NCBI RefSeq assembly: GCF_015291625.1 | Contig: NZ_CP030047.1 | Coordinates: forward strand, 4,774,001 to 4,838,000 | Origin: Bradyrhizobium sp. CCBAU 53421 | GTDB taxonomy: Bacteria; Pseudomonadota; Alphaproteobacteria; Rhizobiales; Xanthobacteraceae | Direction of reading: 5' to 3' | DNA length: 64,000 nucleotides | In this document: positions 40,336 to 48,734 of the stretch, one piece after another | Numbering within the stretch: position 1 is the first letter of the stretch | Layout of the letters: every line of letters starts with the position of its first letter | Notes under the pieces: generated by a model | Database searches by the model: none | The model's input: only the letters and a program-made list of their open reading frames with translations | What the model was told of the DNA's origin: nothing | Made by a program: the position numbers and the translations under genes

Positions 40336-42005
40336 TGGCGCGACCTGACGAGCTCACCTTTGCACCGCTCGGCGGCGTCGGCGAGATCGGCATGAATTTG
40401 TCGATCTATGGCCTCGGCAACCGCCACCAGCGCTCCTTCCTCGCGGTCGATCTCGGCGTCTCCTTTGGCGACGAGGAGCATCTGCCGGGCATCGACCTGA
40501 TCATGCCGGACGTCCGCTTCCTCGAGAAGGAACGCAACAATCTGATGGGCCTCGTGCTGACGCACGCCCATGAGGACCATTTCGGCGCCATCATCGATCT
40601 CTGGCCGAAGCTCGGCTGCAAGATCTACGCGACCCAGTTCAGCGCTGCGCTGTTCGAGGCCAAATGCGCTGCAGAGCGCAATCCGCCGAAGATCCCGGTC
40701 ACGGTGATCCCGTCGGGCGGGCGGGTCGATATCGGCCCGTTCAATGTCGAGTTCATCCCGGTCGCGCATTCGATTCCGGAATCGCACGCGCTGGCGATCA
40801 AGACCGATGTCGGCACCGTGCTGCACACCGGCGACTGGAAGATCGATCCGACCCCGATCATCGGCCAGCCGACCGACGAGCGGCGGCTGCGCGAGCTCGG
40901 AGACGAAGGCGTGCTGGCGCTGGTCGGGGACTCCACCAATGCGGTGCGCGACGGGCGTTCTCCCTCGGAGACCGAGGTCGCCGCTACCATCAAGAAGCTG
41001 GTCAAGGCGGCCAAGGGCCGGGTCGCGGTCACGACCTTCGCCTCCAACGTCGCCCGCGTGAGGGCGGTGGCGGACGCCGCTAACGCCGCCGATCGCGAGG
41101 TGGTCGTGGTCGGCCGCGCCATGGAGCGGGTGGTGCAGGTCGCGCGCGAATGCGGCTATCTCGACGGCTCGCACAAGTTCCGTAGCACCGACTATTACGG
41201 CCATTTCCCGCCCGACAAGGTGCTCGCGCTGTGCACCGGCAGCCAGGGCGAACCCCGCGCCGCGCTGGCGCGGATCGCCAACAACGATCACCCGCAGGTG
41301 ACCCTCAACAGGGGCGACACCGTGATCTTCTCCTCCCGCACCATTCCCGGCAACGAGAAGGCGGTCGGCGGCATCATCAACGGGCTGGTGACGCAGGGCG
41401 TCGAAATCATCACCGATCGCGAGCATCTGGTGCACGTCTCCGGCCATCCGCGCCGCGACGAGCTGCGCGACATGATCTCCTGGGTGCGGCCGCAGCTCCT
41501 GATCCCCGTGCATGGCGAGGCGTTGCACCTCGCCGAGCACGCCAAGCTGGCGCGTGCCGCGGGTGTCCCAAAAGTCCTGACCTGCCGCAACGGCGACCTC
41601 GTCAAGCTCGGTCCCGGCGAGCCCGGCGTCGTCGGCGAAGTGCCGTCGGGCCGGCTCTACAAGGACGGAACCATCCTGGAGGACTCCAAGTCGCGCGCCG
41701 TGGTGGAGCGGCGCCGGATGGGTTTTGCCGGCTGCGCCTTCGTCGCGATCGCCATGACCGCGCAGGGCGAGATGGTCGACGATCCGGAGGTTGATCTGGT
41801 CGGCATGCCGGAGAACAATGCGGCGGGCGAACTGCTCGACGACATCGTGTTCGATGTGGTGGTCTCGACCATCGAGGGCCTGCCGAAGCCGCGGCGGCGC
41901 GATCCGGATGCGCTGGGTGAATCGGTGCGGCGGGCGGTGCGTGCGGCGCTGAATGAGCAATGGGGCAAGAAGCCGATCTGCGTCGTGCACGTTCTGACGG
42001 TCTGA
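40335..42005 (+). CDS. rnj: Ribonuclease J
   Basis: This 556-residue beta-CASP metallo-beta-lactamase ribonuclease acts in RNA maturation and decay, with both endo- and 5' exonuclease activities in the family. The zinc site HAHEDH starts at H77; VAHSIPESH, HTGDWKID and the beta-CASP motif histidine in HVSGHPRRDELRD and PVHGEALHL follow. The C-terminal domain ends KPICVVHVLTV. It overlaps birA by one base. Alphaproteobacteria carry RNase J in addition to RNase E, as is well known from Sinorhizobium and Caulobacter. Confidence 0.95.
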   Translation: MARPDELTFAPLGGVGEIGMNLSIYGLGNRHQRSFLAVDLGVSFGDEEHLPGIDLIMPDVRFLEKERNNLMGLVLTHAHEDHFGAIIDLWPKLGCKIYATQFSAALFEAKCAAERNPPKIPVTVIPSGGRVDIGPFNVEFIPVAHSIPESHALAIKTDVGTVLHTGDWKIDPTPIIGQPTDERRLRELGDEGVLALVGDSTNAVRDGRSPSETEVAATIKKLVKAAKGRVAVTTFASNVARVRAVADAANAADREVVVVGRAMERVVQVARECGYLDGSHKFRSTDYYGHFPPDKVLALCTGSQGEPRAALARIANNDHPQVTLNRGDTVIFSSRTIPGNEKAVGGIINGLVTQGVEIITDREHLVHVSGHPRRDELRDMISWVRPQLLIPVHGEALHLAEHAKLARAAGVPKVLTCRNGDLVKLGPGEPGVVGEVPSGRLYKDGTILEDSKSRAVVERRRMGFAGCAFVAIAMTAQGEMVDDPEVDLVGMPENNAAGELLDDIVFDVVVSTIEGLPKPRRRDPDALGESVRRAVRAALNEQWGKKPICVVHVLTV

Positions 42006-42010
42006 CGCGA

Positions 42011-42058
42011 AGCATGATCCGGAAAAGCGCCGAAGCGGTTTTCCGAAAAGATCATGCT
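42011..42058. repeat. Palindromic repeat between rnj and mce
   Basis: AGCATGAT(C) at the left and (G)ATCATGCT at the right are perfect inverted ends, with CGGAAAAGCG and CGGTTTTCCG as inner arms. This is the most regular copy of the family in the window. It begins five bases after the rnj stop codon and ends 20 bases before mce. Confidence 0.9.
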
Positions 42059-42078
42059 CAATTAAAAGGGAGAGACAC

Positions 42079-42483
42079 ATGCTGGGCCGGCTCAATCACG
42101 TCGCCATCGCGGTCAAGGACGCCAAGCAGGCCGCGAAGATCTACGGCACCGCCTTCAACGCCGAGATTTCAGACGCGGTGCCGCTGCCGGAGCATGGCGT
42201 CATCACCGTGTTCGTGACGCTGCCGAACACCAAGATCGAGTTCATCGAGCCGCTCGGCGAAGCCTCGCCGATCGCAAAATTCGTCGAGCGCAATGCCGAC
42301 GGCGGCATCCACCATGTCTGCTACGACGTGCCCGACATCATCGCGGCCCGCGACCGCATGATCGCCGAGGGCGCGCGGGTGCTCGGCGACGGCCAGCCGA
42401 AGATTGGCGCGCACGGCAAGCCGGTGCTGTTCTTCCACCCGAAAGATTTTTCGGGCGCGTTGGTCGAGATCGAACAGGCCTGA
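42079..42483 (+). CDS. mce: Methylmalonyl-CoA epimerase
   Basis: This 134-residue vicinal-oxygen-chelate enzyme interconverts (S)- and (R)-methylmalonyl-CoA in propionyl-CoA breakdown. The metal ligands fit the family: His in LNHVAIAVKD, His in GGIHHVCYDV and the final Glu in ALVEIEQ; the catalytic-pocket segment TKIEFIEPLGE and the FFHPKDFSGALVE block are conserved. RBS AAAGGGAGAG precedes ATG 42079. It is followed after seven bases by a DUF1467 gene, the usual rhizobial pair. Confidence 0.94.
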   Translation: MLGRLNHVAIAVKDAKQAAKIYGTAFNAEISDAVPLPEHGVITVFVTLPNTKIEFIEPLGEASPIAKFVERNADGGIHHVCYDVPDIIAARDRMIAEGARVLGDGQPKIGAHGKPVLFFHPKDFSGALVEIEQA

Positions 42484-42490
42484 GGCCAGT

Positions 42491-42766
42491 ATGGCGTATC
42501 AGATCTCCACCGGGCTTGCGATCTACTTCGTCCTTTGGTGGCTCGTACTGTTCCTGACGCTGCCGTTCGGCATACGCAGCCAGCACGAGGACGGCGTTGG
42601 CGCGCCCGGCACCGACCCCGGCGCGCCGATCCTGGCGCGGATGGGCCGCAAGCTGCTGTTGACCACGCTTATCTCGGCCGTGATCTTCGCGATCGCGATG
42701 TGGGCCTATTATTCCGGCTATCTCTCGATCGAGCGGCTGTCGAAGCTGATGGGGATGCCGTTCTAG
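42491..42766 (+). CDS. DUF1467 family membrane protein
   Basis: This 91-residue protein has two membrane helices, the first followed by the family motif LPFGIRSQHE and the second by a YSGYLSIERL segment. DUF1467 proteins are short inner-membrane proteins found in alphaproteobacteria, commonly next to mce and proS; their role is unknown. It is the last gene of the long rightward run that starts with nuoA. The neighbouring gene on its right is convergent, separated by only 25 bases. Confidence 0.88.
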   Translation: MAYQISTGLAIYFVLWWLVLFLTLPFGIRSQHEDGVGAPGTDPGAPILARMGRKLLLTTLISAVIFAIAMWAYYSGYLSIERLSKLMGMPF

Positions 42767-42791
42767 AGCATCGGGCTCGTGAGCGGCATGC

Positions 42792-44084
42792 TTAGGTTTG
42801 CTCCGGCCGAAACCACAGGGGTGACGGGCCGGCGATCGCCTCGACCTCGGGCACGAAGCTGTGATCGAGCGCGGCGACGAGCGTTGCCAGATTGTTGACG
42901 ATCTGCGTCCACCGCTCGGCGTTGCCGATCGGAAACTGGCTCGGCAACTCGACCCCTCTGACTTCGCCGCGGACTGCGTGGCGCGAGGCATGGAGCGGCA
43001 CCGTCGCCTTGAAGCCGTGCCCGTTCACCATGCCGATCACCTGCATGAAGGCCGCAACCGAGCTGCTCCAGCTGCCGACATCGACCTGGAGCCTGACGGT
43101 GAGATTGCCCGGTGTGCGCCGCTGCAGCCTGAACGATCCGCTCTCGCCGCGGCAATCGTAGCCGAGCGGCGCAAAGGCGCGAACGAGGTCAGGCTTCTTG
43201 GGGCCGGTGCCCGGGCTTTCGCCGGTAGGCGTCGCTGCGACGTTCTCGACCTGATGCGGCAGATCGTGCGGAAGGCTGTCGAGCAGCGCGGTCATCCTGG
43301 CCCGATGGGCGCGCACCACCGTGCGGATGGCCTCGTCCATCTCCGGAGCCAAGCCGCCCGACGGCGCGGCAGCCGCTGCCGGGGCCGCGGGCGCTGTGAC
43401 CATCGGGACCTGCACGGTCTTTCGAACCTTGCCGCAGGCCGAGAGCAGGGCTGCGATATCGGCCGGAGGTGCCGGCAATTTCTTCGCCTGCGGATCGGCC
43501 TCGACAATCCGCAGCGCCGCGAGCGACCGCTGCCGCCCGTTCACCCACCACTTGTCGTGCACGCTGATGCCGGGCGAGGTCGGATGGCCGGCGCCGATGT
43601 CGACGCCGGCGCGCATCAGGCCCCTGAGAGTCTGAAGGTCGGGCTGGGCGGGCAGCTGCGGACCGTCCGAAAAGCCGGGCACCGAGAAATGCAGATCGAT
43701 GGCGTGGCATGGAAATGACTTCGGGACGCCCTGGGCGATCTCCTTCAGGATCGCGAAGTCGATCGCCTCGACGGTGCCGCTCTCGGTCACGTTCGACATC
43801 ACCCGCGCTTCCGCCCTGCCGGGGCCAGCCGAGCCGGTCGTCCGCACGAAGCGCTCCAGCTCCGGCCAGCGCTTCATCACCCTGGCGATGCTGGAAATGC
43901 GCTTCGTCCCTGCGATCGCCTGCACGGCGGCGATCTCCGTGGTGAGCGGGGGATCGGACAGCCTGAGGCGTACCGTCGGTTCGCCCAGGCCGGCAGCAAG
44001 GAAGCCTGCGTGCACCTGCTCGACCATGTCGACGAGCGCGTCCTTGCGGCTGGCGGCAAATATCGAGAACACGGCGACGAACAT
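42792..44084 (-). CDS. Hypothetical protein of unknown family
   Basis: This 430-residue protein starts at ATG 44084 with GGAGG eight bases upstream and begins MFVAVFSIFAASRKDALVD. An N-terminal part of about 270 residues has alternating strands and helices and includes the segment PCHAIDLHFSVPGFSDGPQLPA. An Ala/Pro-rich linker near residue 245 separates it from a C-terminal domain with regular beta-strand character (GNLTVRLQVDVGSWSSSV). No signal peptide, membrane helix or known motif is visible. It is divergent from the methylthioribose-kinase-like gene. I cannot name a family. Confidence 0.7.
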   Translation of the reverse strand: MFVAVFSIFAASRKDALVDMVEQVHAGFLAAGLGEPTVRLRLSDPPLTTEIAAVQAIAGTKRISSIARVMKRWPELERFVRTTGSAGPGRAEARVMSNVTESGTVEAIDFAILKEIAQGVPKSFPCHAIDLHFSVPGFSDGPQLPAQPDLQTLRGLMRAGVDIGAGHPTSPGISVHDKWWVNGRQRSLAALRIVEADPQAKKLPAPPADIAALLSACGKVRKTVQVPMVTAPAAPAAAAAPSGGLAPEMDEAIRTVVRAHRARMTALLDSLPHDLPHQVENVAATPTGESPGTGPKKPDLVRAFAPLGYDCRGESGSFRLQRRTPGNLTVRLQVDVGSWSSSVAAFMQVIGMVNGHGFKATVPLHASRHAVRGEVRGVELPSQFPIGNAERWTQIVNNLATLVAALDHSFVPEVEAIAGPSPLWFRPEQT

Positions 44085-44305
44085 CGGAACGTCCTCCACT
44101 CGAAAATCTATCGTCTGAAATAACGCCGGCGGAATAAGCTCTGATCGATCCGTGGCTTCGGGGACTTCGTCGGGGGCATTGCGGCGCGTCCCGTCGCCTG
44201 CGATTGTGGGCGTCGAACCGGACCGTGAGCAGCTGCTGCAACGTGCCCGGAATAGCACAACGCGCGGCCAATGGCTCCGTTTGAGTCTTGGGGGAGGCGA
44301 CCACG

Positions 44306-45610
44306 ATGAACCTGCAGGCACAGCCGGGCTCCGCCCAGAGCACCTATCGAATCCTGCGCGAAGCCGATCTGCGGGACTATCTCGCGAGCCTTCCGGCCGT
44401 CGTCACGCAACTCGGCGGCGCGCCTGCGGACTGGTCGATCAGCGAGGTCGGCGACGGTAATCTCAACCTCGTCTTCATCGTCAAGGGCAGTCGCGGCGGC
44501 ATCGCGGTCAAGCAGGCGCTGCCATATGTGCGGCTGGTCGGCGAGAGCTGGCCGCTGCCGCTGTCGCGGGCGCACTATGAACATCTGGCGCTGGTACATC
44601 AGGCAAGGCTGGCACCGAGGCTGGTGCCGGCGGTGCTGCACCATGATGCGCCGCTCGCGCTCACCGCGATGGAGCTACTCGAGCCGCACATCATCATGCG
44701 CAAGGGCCTGATCGGCGCCACGAGGTATCCGCGCTTTGTCGAGGATATCTCGACCTTCCTGGCGCGGACGCTGTTCTTCACGTCCGATCTTGCGCTCTCG
44801 GCCGCGGAGAAGAAGCAGGGGATCGCCGATTTCGCCGGCAACCACGCGCTGTGCAAGATCACCGAGGACCTGATCTTCACCGATCCCTATCGCATCGCCG
44901 AGCAGAACCGCTGGACCGAGCCGCATCTCGACGCGACGGCCGCCGCCTTCCGCGAAGACCTCGACCTGCATGTCGCGATTAGCAGGCTCAAGCTGAAATT
45001 CATGGCGAGCCCGGAAGCGCTGCTGCACGGCGATCTGCACACCGGCTCGATCATGGTCACCGACAGCGAGACTAAGGTGATCGATCCCGAATTCGCGTTC
45101 TACGGTCCGATGGGCTTCGACATAGGCGCCGTGATCGGCAATCTGCTGATGGCCTATCTGGCCTCAGCCGGCCATGAGCGCACGCCCGGCGAGCGGGCTT
45201 CGTTCGAGGCGTGGCTCTTGGAAACGATCGAGGGCGTCTGGGGCGAGTTCTCGCGCAAGTTTCTCGCGCTGTGGCGCAGCGAGGCGAAGGGCGACGGCTA
45301 TCCGGTGTCGTTGTTCGCTGGCGAGGCGGGTGCCGCGCGGCTGGAGGCGGAACGGCAGGCTTACATGGCGCGGTTGTTCCAGGACACCGTCGGCTTCGCC
45401 GCGGCCAAGACCATCCGGCGTATCCTCGGCCTCGCGCACAACATCGATTTCGAATGGATCGCCGACGAGAAGCAGCGCGCGATCTGCGAGGCGCGCAGCC
45501 TCAAGCTCGCGCGCAACATGATGCTGGAGGCGGCGTCCTACACGACGATGGGCGCAGTCACCTACGCCGCCCGCGAATTGCGTCACTGGCAGCCGGATTT
45601 TGCCAGGTGA
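44306..45610 (+). CDS. mtnK: S-methyl-5-thioribose kinase
   Basis: This 434-residue kinase has the aminoglycoside-phosphotransferase/choline-kinase fold and matches MtnK of the methionine salvage pathway, which phosphorylates 5-methylthioribose. Visible are the glycine-containing nucleotide loop EVGDGNLNLVFIVKG with lysine in AVKQALPYVR, the catalytic loop LLHGDLHTGSIMVT and the metal aspartate in VIDPEFAFYGPMGFDIG. ATG 44306 follows GGGGGAGG with good spacing. The usual partner mtnA is not present within the window. The tail abuts a convergent small gene. Confidence 0.88.
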   Translation: MNLQAQPGSAQSTYRILREADLRDYLASLPAVVTQLGGAPADWSISEVGDGNLNLVFIVKGSRGGIAVKQALPYVRLVGESWPLPLSRAHYEHLALVHQARLAPRLVPAVLHHDAPLALTAMELLEPHIIMRKGLIGATRYPRFVEDISTFLARTLFFTSDLALSAAEKKQGIADFAGNHALCKITEDLIFTDPYRIAEQNRWTEPHLDATAAAFREDLDLHVAISRLKLKFMASPEALLHGDLHTGSIMVTDSETKVIDPEFAFYGPMGFDIGAVIGNLLMAYLASAGHERTPGERASFEAWLLETIEGVWGEFSRKFLALWRSEAKGDGYPVSLFAGEAGAARLEAERQAYMARLFQDTVGFAAAKTIRRILGLAHNIDFEWIADEKQRAICEARSLKLARNMMLEAASYTTMGAVTYAARELRHWQPDFAR

Positions 45611-45620
45611 TCGTGGAGGA

Positions 45621-46010
45621 TTAACTTTCGGCCGGACGCACGAAGCAGAGAATGCCGGCCTCGGGCGTGAAACAGACCACGGCGCGGTTCGTCGGGTTGT
45701 CGGTTCTGTTGATGATCCTGTTCGGCGGGACCCGCAGCCAGAAGGGCGCCGACAATTTCCAGCGACCATCGATCAATACCTCGTAGCCGTCCCGGTCCTG
45801 TCGGAACTCTACCGTTCTGCAATCCGCAATCGAGCAGCACGACGCACCGGTGCCTGGTTGCTTCAGGCTCTCGAACCATGGTGCGAGCGCTGGATTTGGG
45901 CTATCGGGCGGCGCTGCTACCGCGGCCTGGCTCAGAGCAAGTCCGATGGCAACGGCGATCGTCCAGCCAATCCTCCCAGCTACCTCGCGATATGCCGTCG
46001 ATGCTGACAA
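45621..46010 (-). CDS. Small secreted hypothetical protein with several cysteines
   Basis: I start this at the TTG at 46010 because GGAGGG lies eight bases upstream and it gives a normal signal peptide (TIAVAIGLALSQAAVA, cleaved before APPDS); an ATG at 46076 would add 22 residues before it. The mature part of about 95 residues has a C-C pair (ASCCSIADC), a W-x-L-S-A-P-F-W segment and a C-terminal region with two more cysteines (VVCFTPEAGILCFVRP). It is probably periplasmic and disulfide-bonded. Proteins of this layout (CCS-x-x-DC motif) are common in rhizobia; function unknown. Confidence 0.68.
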   Translation of the reverse strand: MSASTAYREVAGRIGWTIAVAIGLALSQAAVAAPPDSPNPALAPWFESLKQPGTGASCCSIADCRTVEFRQDRDGYEVLIDGRWKLSAPFWLRVPPNRIINRTDNPTNRAVVCFTPEAGILCFVRPAES

Positions 46011-46130
46011 AAGGGTAACCCTCCGCTGTCGGCCGGAGATTAGCGCCCACTCGGCTGTTCGGAAAGTTTGACGCAATTGGCGCAGCGCAGGTGTGGAAGT
46101 GTGACACCGGAACCGCGCAACGCATTCGAT

Positions 46131-46156
46131 GTCGTTCCTGCTTTCGCAGGAACGAC
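46131..46156. repeat. Perfect 11-bp palindrome (GTCGTTCCTGC / GCAGGAACGAC)
   Basis: Arms 46131-46141 and 46146-46156 are exact inverse complements with a TTTC loop. It lies 19 bases past the stop of the leftward ABC permease gene. No T-run follows on that strand, so it may be a dispersed repeat or 3'-end stabiliser rather than a terminator. Confidence 0.75.
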
Positions 46157-46175
46157 AAATGGAGAGGGCTCCCCG

Positions 46176-47210
46176 CTAATCTGCCGCCTGCTCGCGCAGC
46201 CGCTGTGCGTAGACGTTAATGATCAAGGCCGCGAGCAGGATCAGGCCGCGGATCAGGATCTTCAGGAAGCTGTCGATATTGACGTGGTCGAGGCCGTTGT
46301 TGAGCACGCCGAGCACGAACAGGCCGACGATGGTATTGCCGATGCCGCCGCGGCCGCCGAACAGGCTGGTACCGCCGACCACCACGGCCGCGATCGAATC
46401 CAGGAGGTAAGTATCGAACTCGTTCTGCTGCGCGCTGCCGAAATGCGCGACGCCGAGCATGCCGCCGATCCCCGAGCACACCGCCGAGATCACCATCACG
46501 CTGCCGAGAATGAGCTTGACGTTGAGGCCGGCAAATTCCGCGGCCTCGCGGTTGCCGCCGACCATGTAGACGTAGCGGCCGAACCGCGTGTAGGTCAGCA
46601 CCAGGTGGCCGCCGAGCAGCATCACCGCGGCGACGATCACGATCCAGGGGATGCCGCCGATCGAGCCCGAGCCGAGCGTCGTGATCAGGTCCGGCACCTT
46701 GTAGGCGATCTGGCCGCGCACCAGGAGCGCGGAGACGCCGGCCGCGATCTGCATCATGGCCAGCGTCATGATGAAGGAGGGGATGCCGATCAGGGTCAGC
46801 CCCAGCGCGTTGACGAGGCCGAGCAGCGCGCACAGCGCCAGCGCCAGCGGGATCGCGGCAAAACCCGGCATCGGGACGTTGGCGATGTTGACGTAGGATT
46901 CCTGCAAAGTGAAATACGCCACCGCGATGCCGGTGACGTTGGCGGTGCTGGCGATCGACAGGTCGATCTCGGCGCACAGGATCACGAAGGTGAGGCCGAC
47001 CGCGATGATGCCGGTGACCGATACCTGGGTCAGGATGTTGCCGACATTGTCGATGGTCGCAAACGACGGGCTGGCGATCGCGAAGAAGGCGCTGAGGAAG
47101 ATCAGCGTCAGGAACGGCGCGATGTTGCGCATCTGCGAGCGCAGGAAGGGCGCCAGCCCGCGCGGCCGCTTGTGATCCGCTGGCGCTGTCGCGCTGTCAC
47201 TGCTTGCCAT
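46176..47210 (-). CDS. Sugar ABC transporter permease (RbsC-type)
   Basis: This 344-residue membrane protein belongs to the BPD_transp_2 family used by CUT2 (ribose/xylose/autoinducer-2 type) importers. About ten helices are predicted, and the family segments VGLTFVILCAEIDLSIAS, PSFIMTLAMMQIAAGVS and YMVGGNREAAEFAGLNV (EAA-like coupling loop) are present, as is VVVGGTSLFGGRGG. It is the third gene of a leftward operon, 12 bases after the ATPase gene. Substrate is unknown, likely a pentose, hexose or sugar alcohol. Confidence 0.9.
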   Translation of the reverse strand: MASSDSATAPADHKRPRGLAPFLRSQMRNIAPFLTLIFLSAFFAIASPSFATIDNVGNILTQVSVTGIIAVGLTFVILCAEIDLSIASTANVTGIAVAYFTLQESYVNIANVPMPGFAAIPLALALCALLGLVNALGLTLIGIPSFIMTLAMMQIAAGVSALLVRGQIAYKVPDLITTLGSGSIGGIPWIVIVAAVMLLGGHLVLTYTRFGRYVYMVGGNREAAEFAGLNVKLILGSVMVISAVCSGIGGMLGVAHFGSAQQNEFDTYLLDSIAAVVVGGTSLFGGRGGIGNTIVGLFVLGVLNNGLDHVNIDSFLKILIRGLILLAALIINVYAQRLREQAAD

Positions 47211-47222
47211 GATGACTCTCCA

Positions 47223-48725
47223 TTACGCGGCTTCGAGCAGCCGATCCTTGCTGACCGCTTCGCCCGCGAATTCGCGCACCACCGCGCCGCGCTTCAGCAC
47301 CAGGATCCGGTCGGCTAGCGACAGCACCGTCTCCGGCTCGGTCGACAGCACGATGATCGCCAGTCCCTTGGCGCGGAGGTCGCGCACGATGTTGATCACG
47401 TCGTTCTTGGCGCCGACATCCATGCCGCGGGTCGGCTCGCACAGTACCAGGAGGCGCGGCGGGTAGGTCAGCCATTTCGCCAGCGCCACCTTCTGCTGAT
47501 TGCCGCCGGAGAGCATGCCGAGATCGAGGCCCACCACCGGCGGCCTGATCTGCAACTGCTCGACCTGGCGCTGCGCAATGGCACGCTCGCGCACCGGCTT
47601 GAGCAGCAGCGCCGAGATCCGCTCGAGGATGCTGATCGAGATGTTCTTGTAGACCGGCTCCTGGTGGAACAGCATGGCACGGCGGCTCTCAGGCACAAGC
47701 GCGATGCCGGCGCGCCGGGCGGCCGCCGTGCTGCGGAAGGTCTTCGCGGAGCCATCGACAATAAGCGTGCCGCCGTCCGGCCTGAGCTTGCCGAACAGGA
47801 TGCGCGACAGCTCCAATTGGCCGCAGCCCATGAAGCCATAGATGCCGAGCACCTCGCCGGAGCGGGCCTCGAACGAGACGTCCTGCAGGGTGCGGCCGAG
47901 CGACAGTTGGTTCACCTTCAGGACGGTCGAGCCGCCGCTCGATTGCGGGAGCATGAGGTCATCCGTGTAGCTGTGCTCAAGCGCCTCACCGCCGCGGCCG
48001 ATCATGGCCTCGATCAGCGCGCCCTTGGTGGTATCAGCGGATGCGGTCTCGGCGATCTTCCGCCCGTTGCGGAACACGGTGACGACGTCGGAAACCCGCA
48101 GGATGTCCTCGATGAAATGCGAGATGAAGACGATGCTGGTGCCTTCGTCACGGAGCTTGTGCAGCGTCGCGAACAGACGCTCGACCTCGGGCGGGGAGAG
48201 GGCAGAGGTCGGCTCGTCGAGGATGATGATGCGCGCGCCGGAGAACAGCACGCGGGCGATCTCGATCAGTTGCTGCAGGCCGATCGGCAGGTCGCCGAGC
48301 CGCGTCATCGGATCGACGTCGATGCCGAAGCGGGCGAGCTGCTCGCCGGCCTCGCGCGCCATCCGCCGCCAATGCACGAAGCCGAGGCGGTTGGTCGGCT
48401 GGTTGCCGAGGAAGACGTTCTCGGCGACGGTCAGATCCGGCGCGACGCTGAGCTCCTGATGCACCATGCCGATGCCGGCGGCGTGCGCGTCGCGGGTGGA
48501 GCGGAAGCGGGTTTCCTTGCCGTCGAGCATGAAGCGGCCGGAGAACTCCGGATGCACGCCGGCGATGATTTTCATCAGCGTGCTTTTTCCGGCGCCGTTC
48601 TCGCCGACGAGACCATGGATCTCGCCGGCGTTCAGCGAAAAGTCGACCCCACGAAGGGCTTCGACACCGCCGAAGGCCTTCGTGATCTGGTTCAACTCGA
48701 GGATCGGGGAGCGTCCCTGCGACAT
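47223..48725 (-). CDS. Sugar ABC transporter ATP-binding protein (RbsA-type, two domains)
   Basis: This 500-residue protein holds two nucleotide-binding domains in tandem, as in RbsA/XylG. The first has Walker A GENGAGKST, a signature region LPIGLQQLIEIARVL and Walker B IIILDEPTSAL. The second has the degenerate Walker A GFMGCGQLELSR and signature LSGGNQQKVALAKWL with LLVLCEPTRGMDVGAK. Only one site per protein is usually fully active in this family. It lies between the binding-protein and permease genes in one leftward operon. Confidence 0.93.
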   Translation of the reverse strand: MSQGRSPILELNQITKAFGGVEALRGVDFSLNAGEIHGLVGENGAGKSTLMKIIAGVHPEFSGRFMLDGKETRFRSTRDAHAAGIGMVHQELSVAPDLTVAENVFLGNQPTNRLGFVHWRRMAREAGEQLARFGIDVDPMTRLGDLPIGLQQLIEIARVLFSGARIIILDEPTSALSPPEVERLFATLHKLRDEGTSIVFISHFIEDILRVSDVVTVFRNGRKIAETASADTTKGALIEAMIGRGGEALEHSYTDDLMLPQSSGGSTVLKVNQLSLGRTLQDVSFEARSGEVLGIYGFMGCGQLELSRILFGKLRPDGGTLIVDGSAKTFRSTAAARRAGIALVPESRRAMLFHQEPVYKNISISILERISALLLKPVRERAIAQRQVEQLQIRPPVVGLDLGMLSGGNQQKVALAKWLTYPPRLLVLCEPTRGMDVGAKNDVINIVRDLRAKGLAIIVLSTEPETVLSLADRILVLKRGAVVREFAGEAVSKDRLLEAA

Positions 48726-48734
48726 GAGGACCGC

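Noticed and set aside
44085..44305. SAM riboswitch before mtnK
   Set aside because: I could not find conserved SAM-riboswitch core elements in this leader; only a normal ribosome-binding site is visible.
46131..46156. Terminator of the ABC operon
   Set aside because: A perfect hairpin, but without a T-tract on the leftward strand; kept as a repeat instead.
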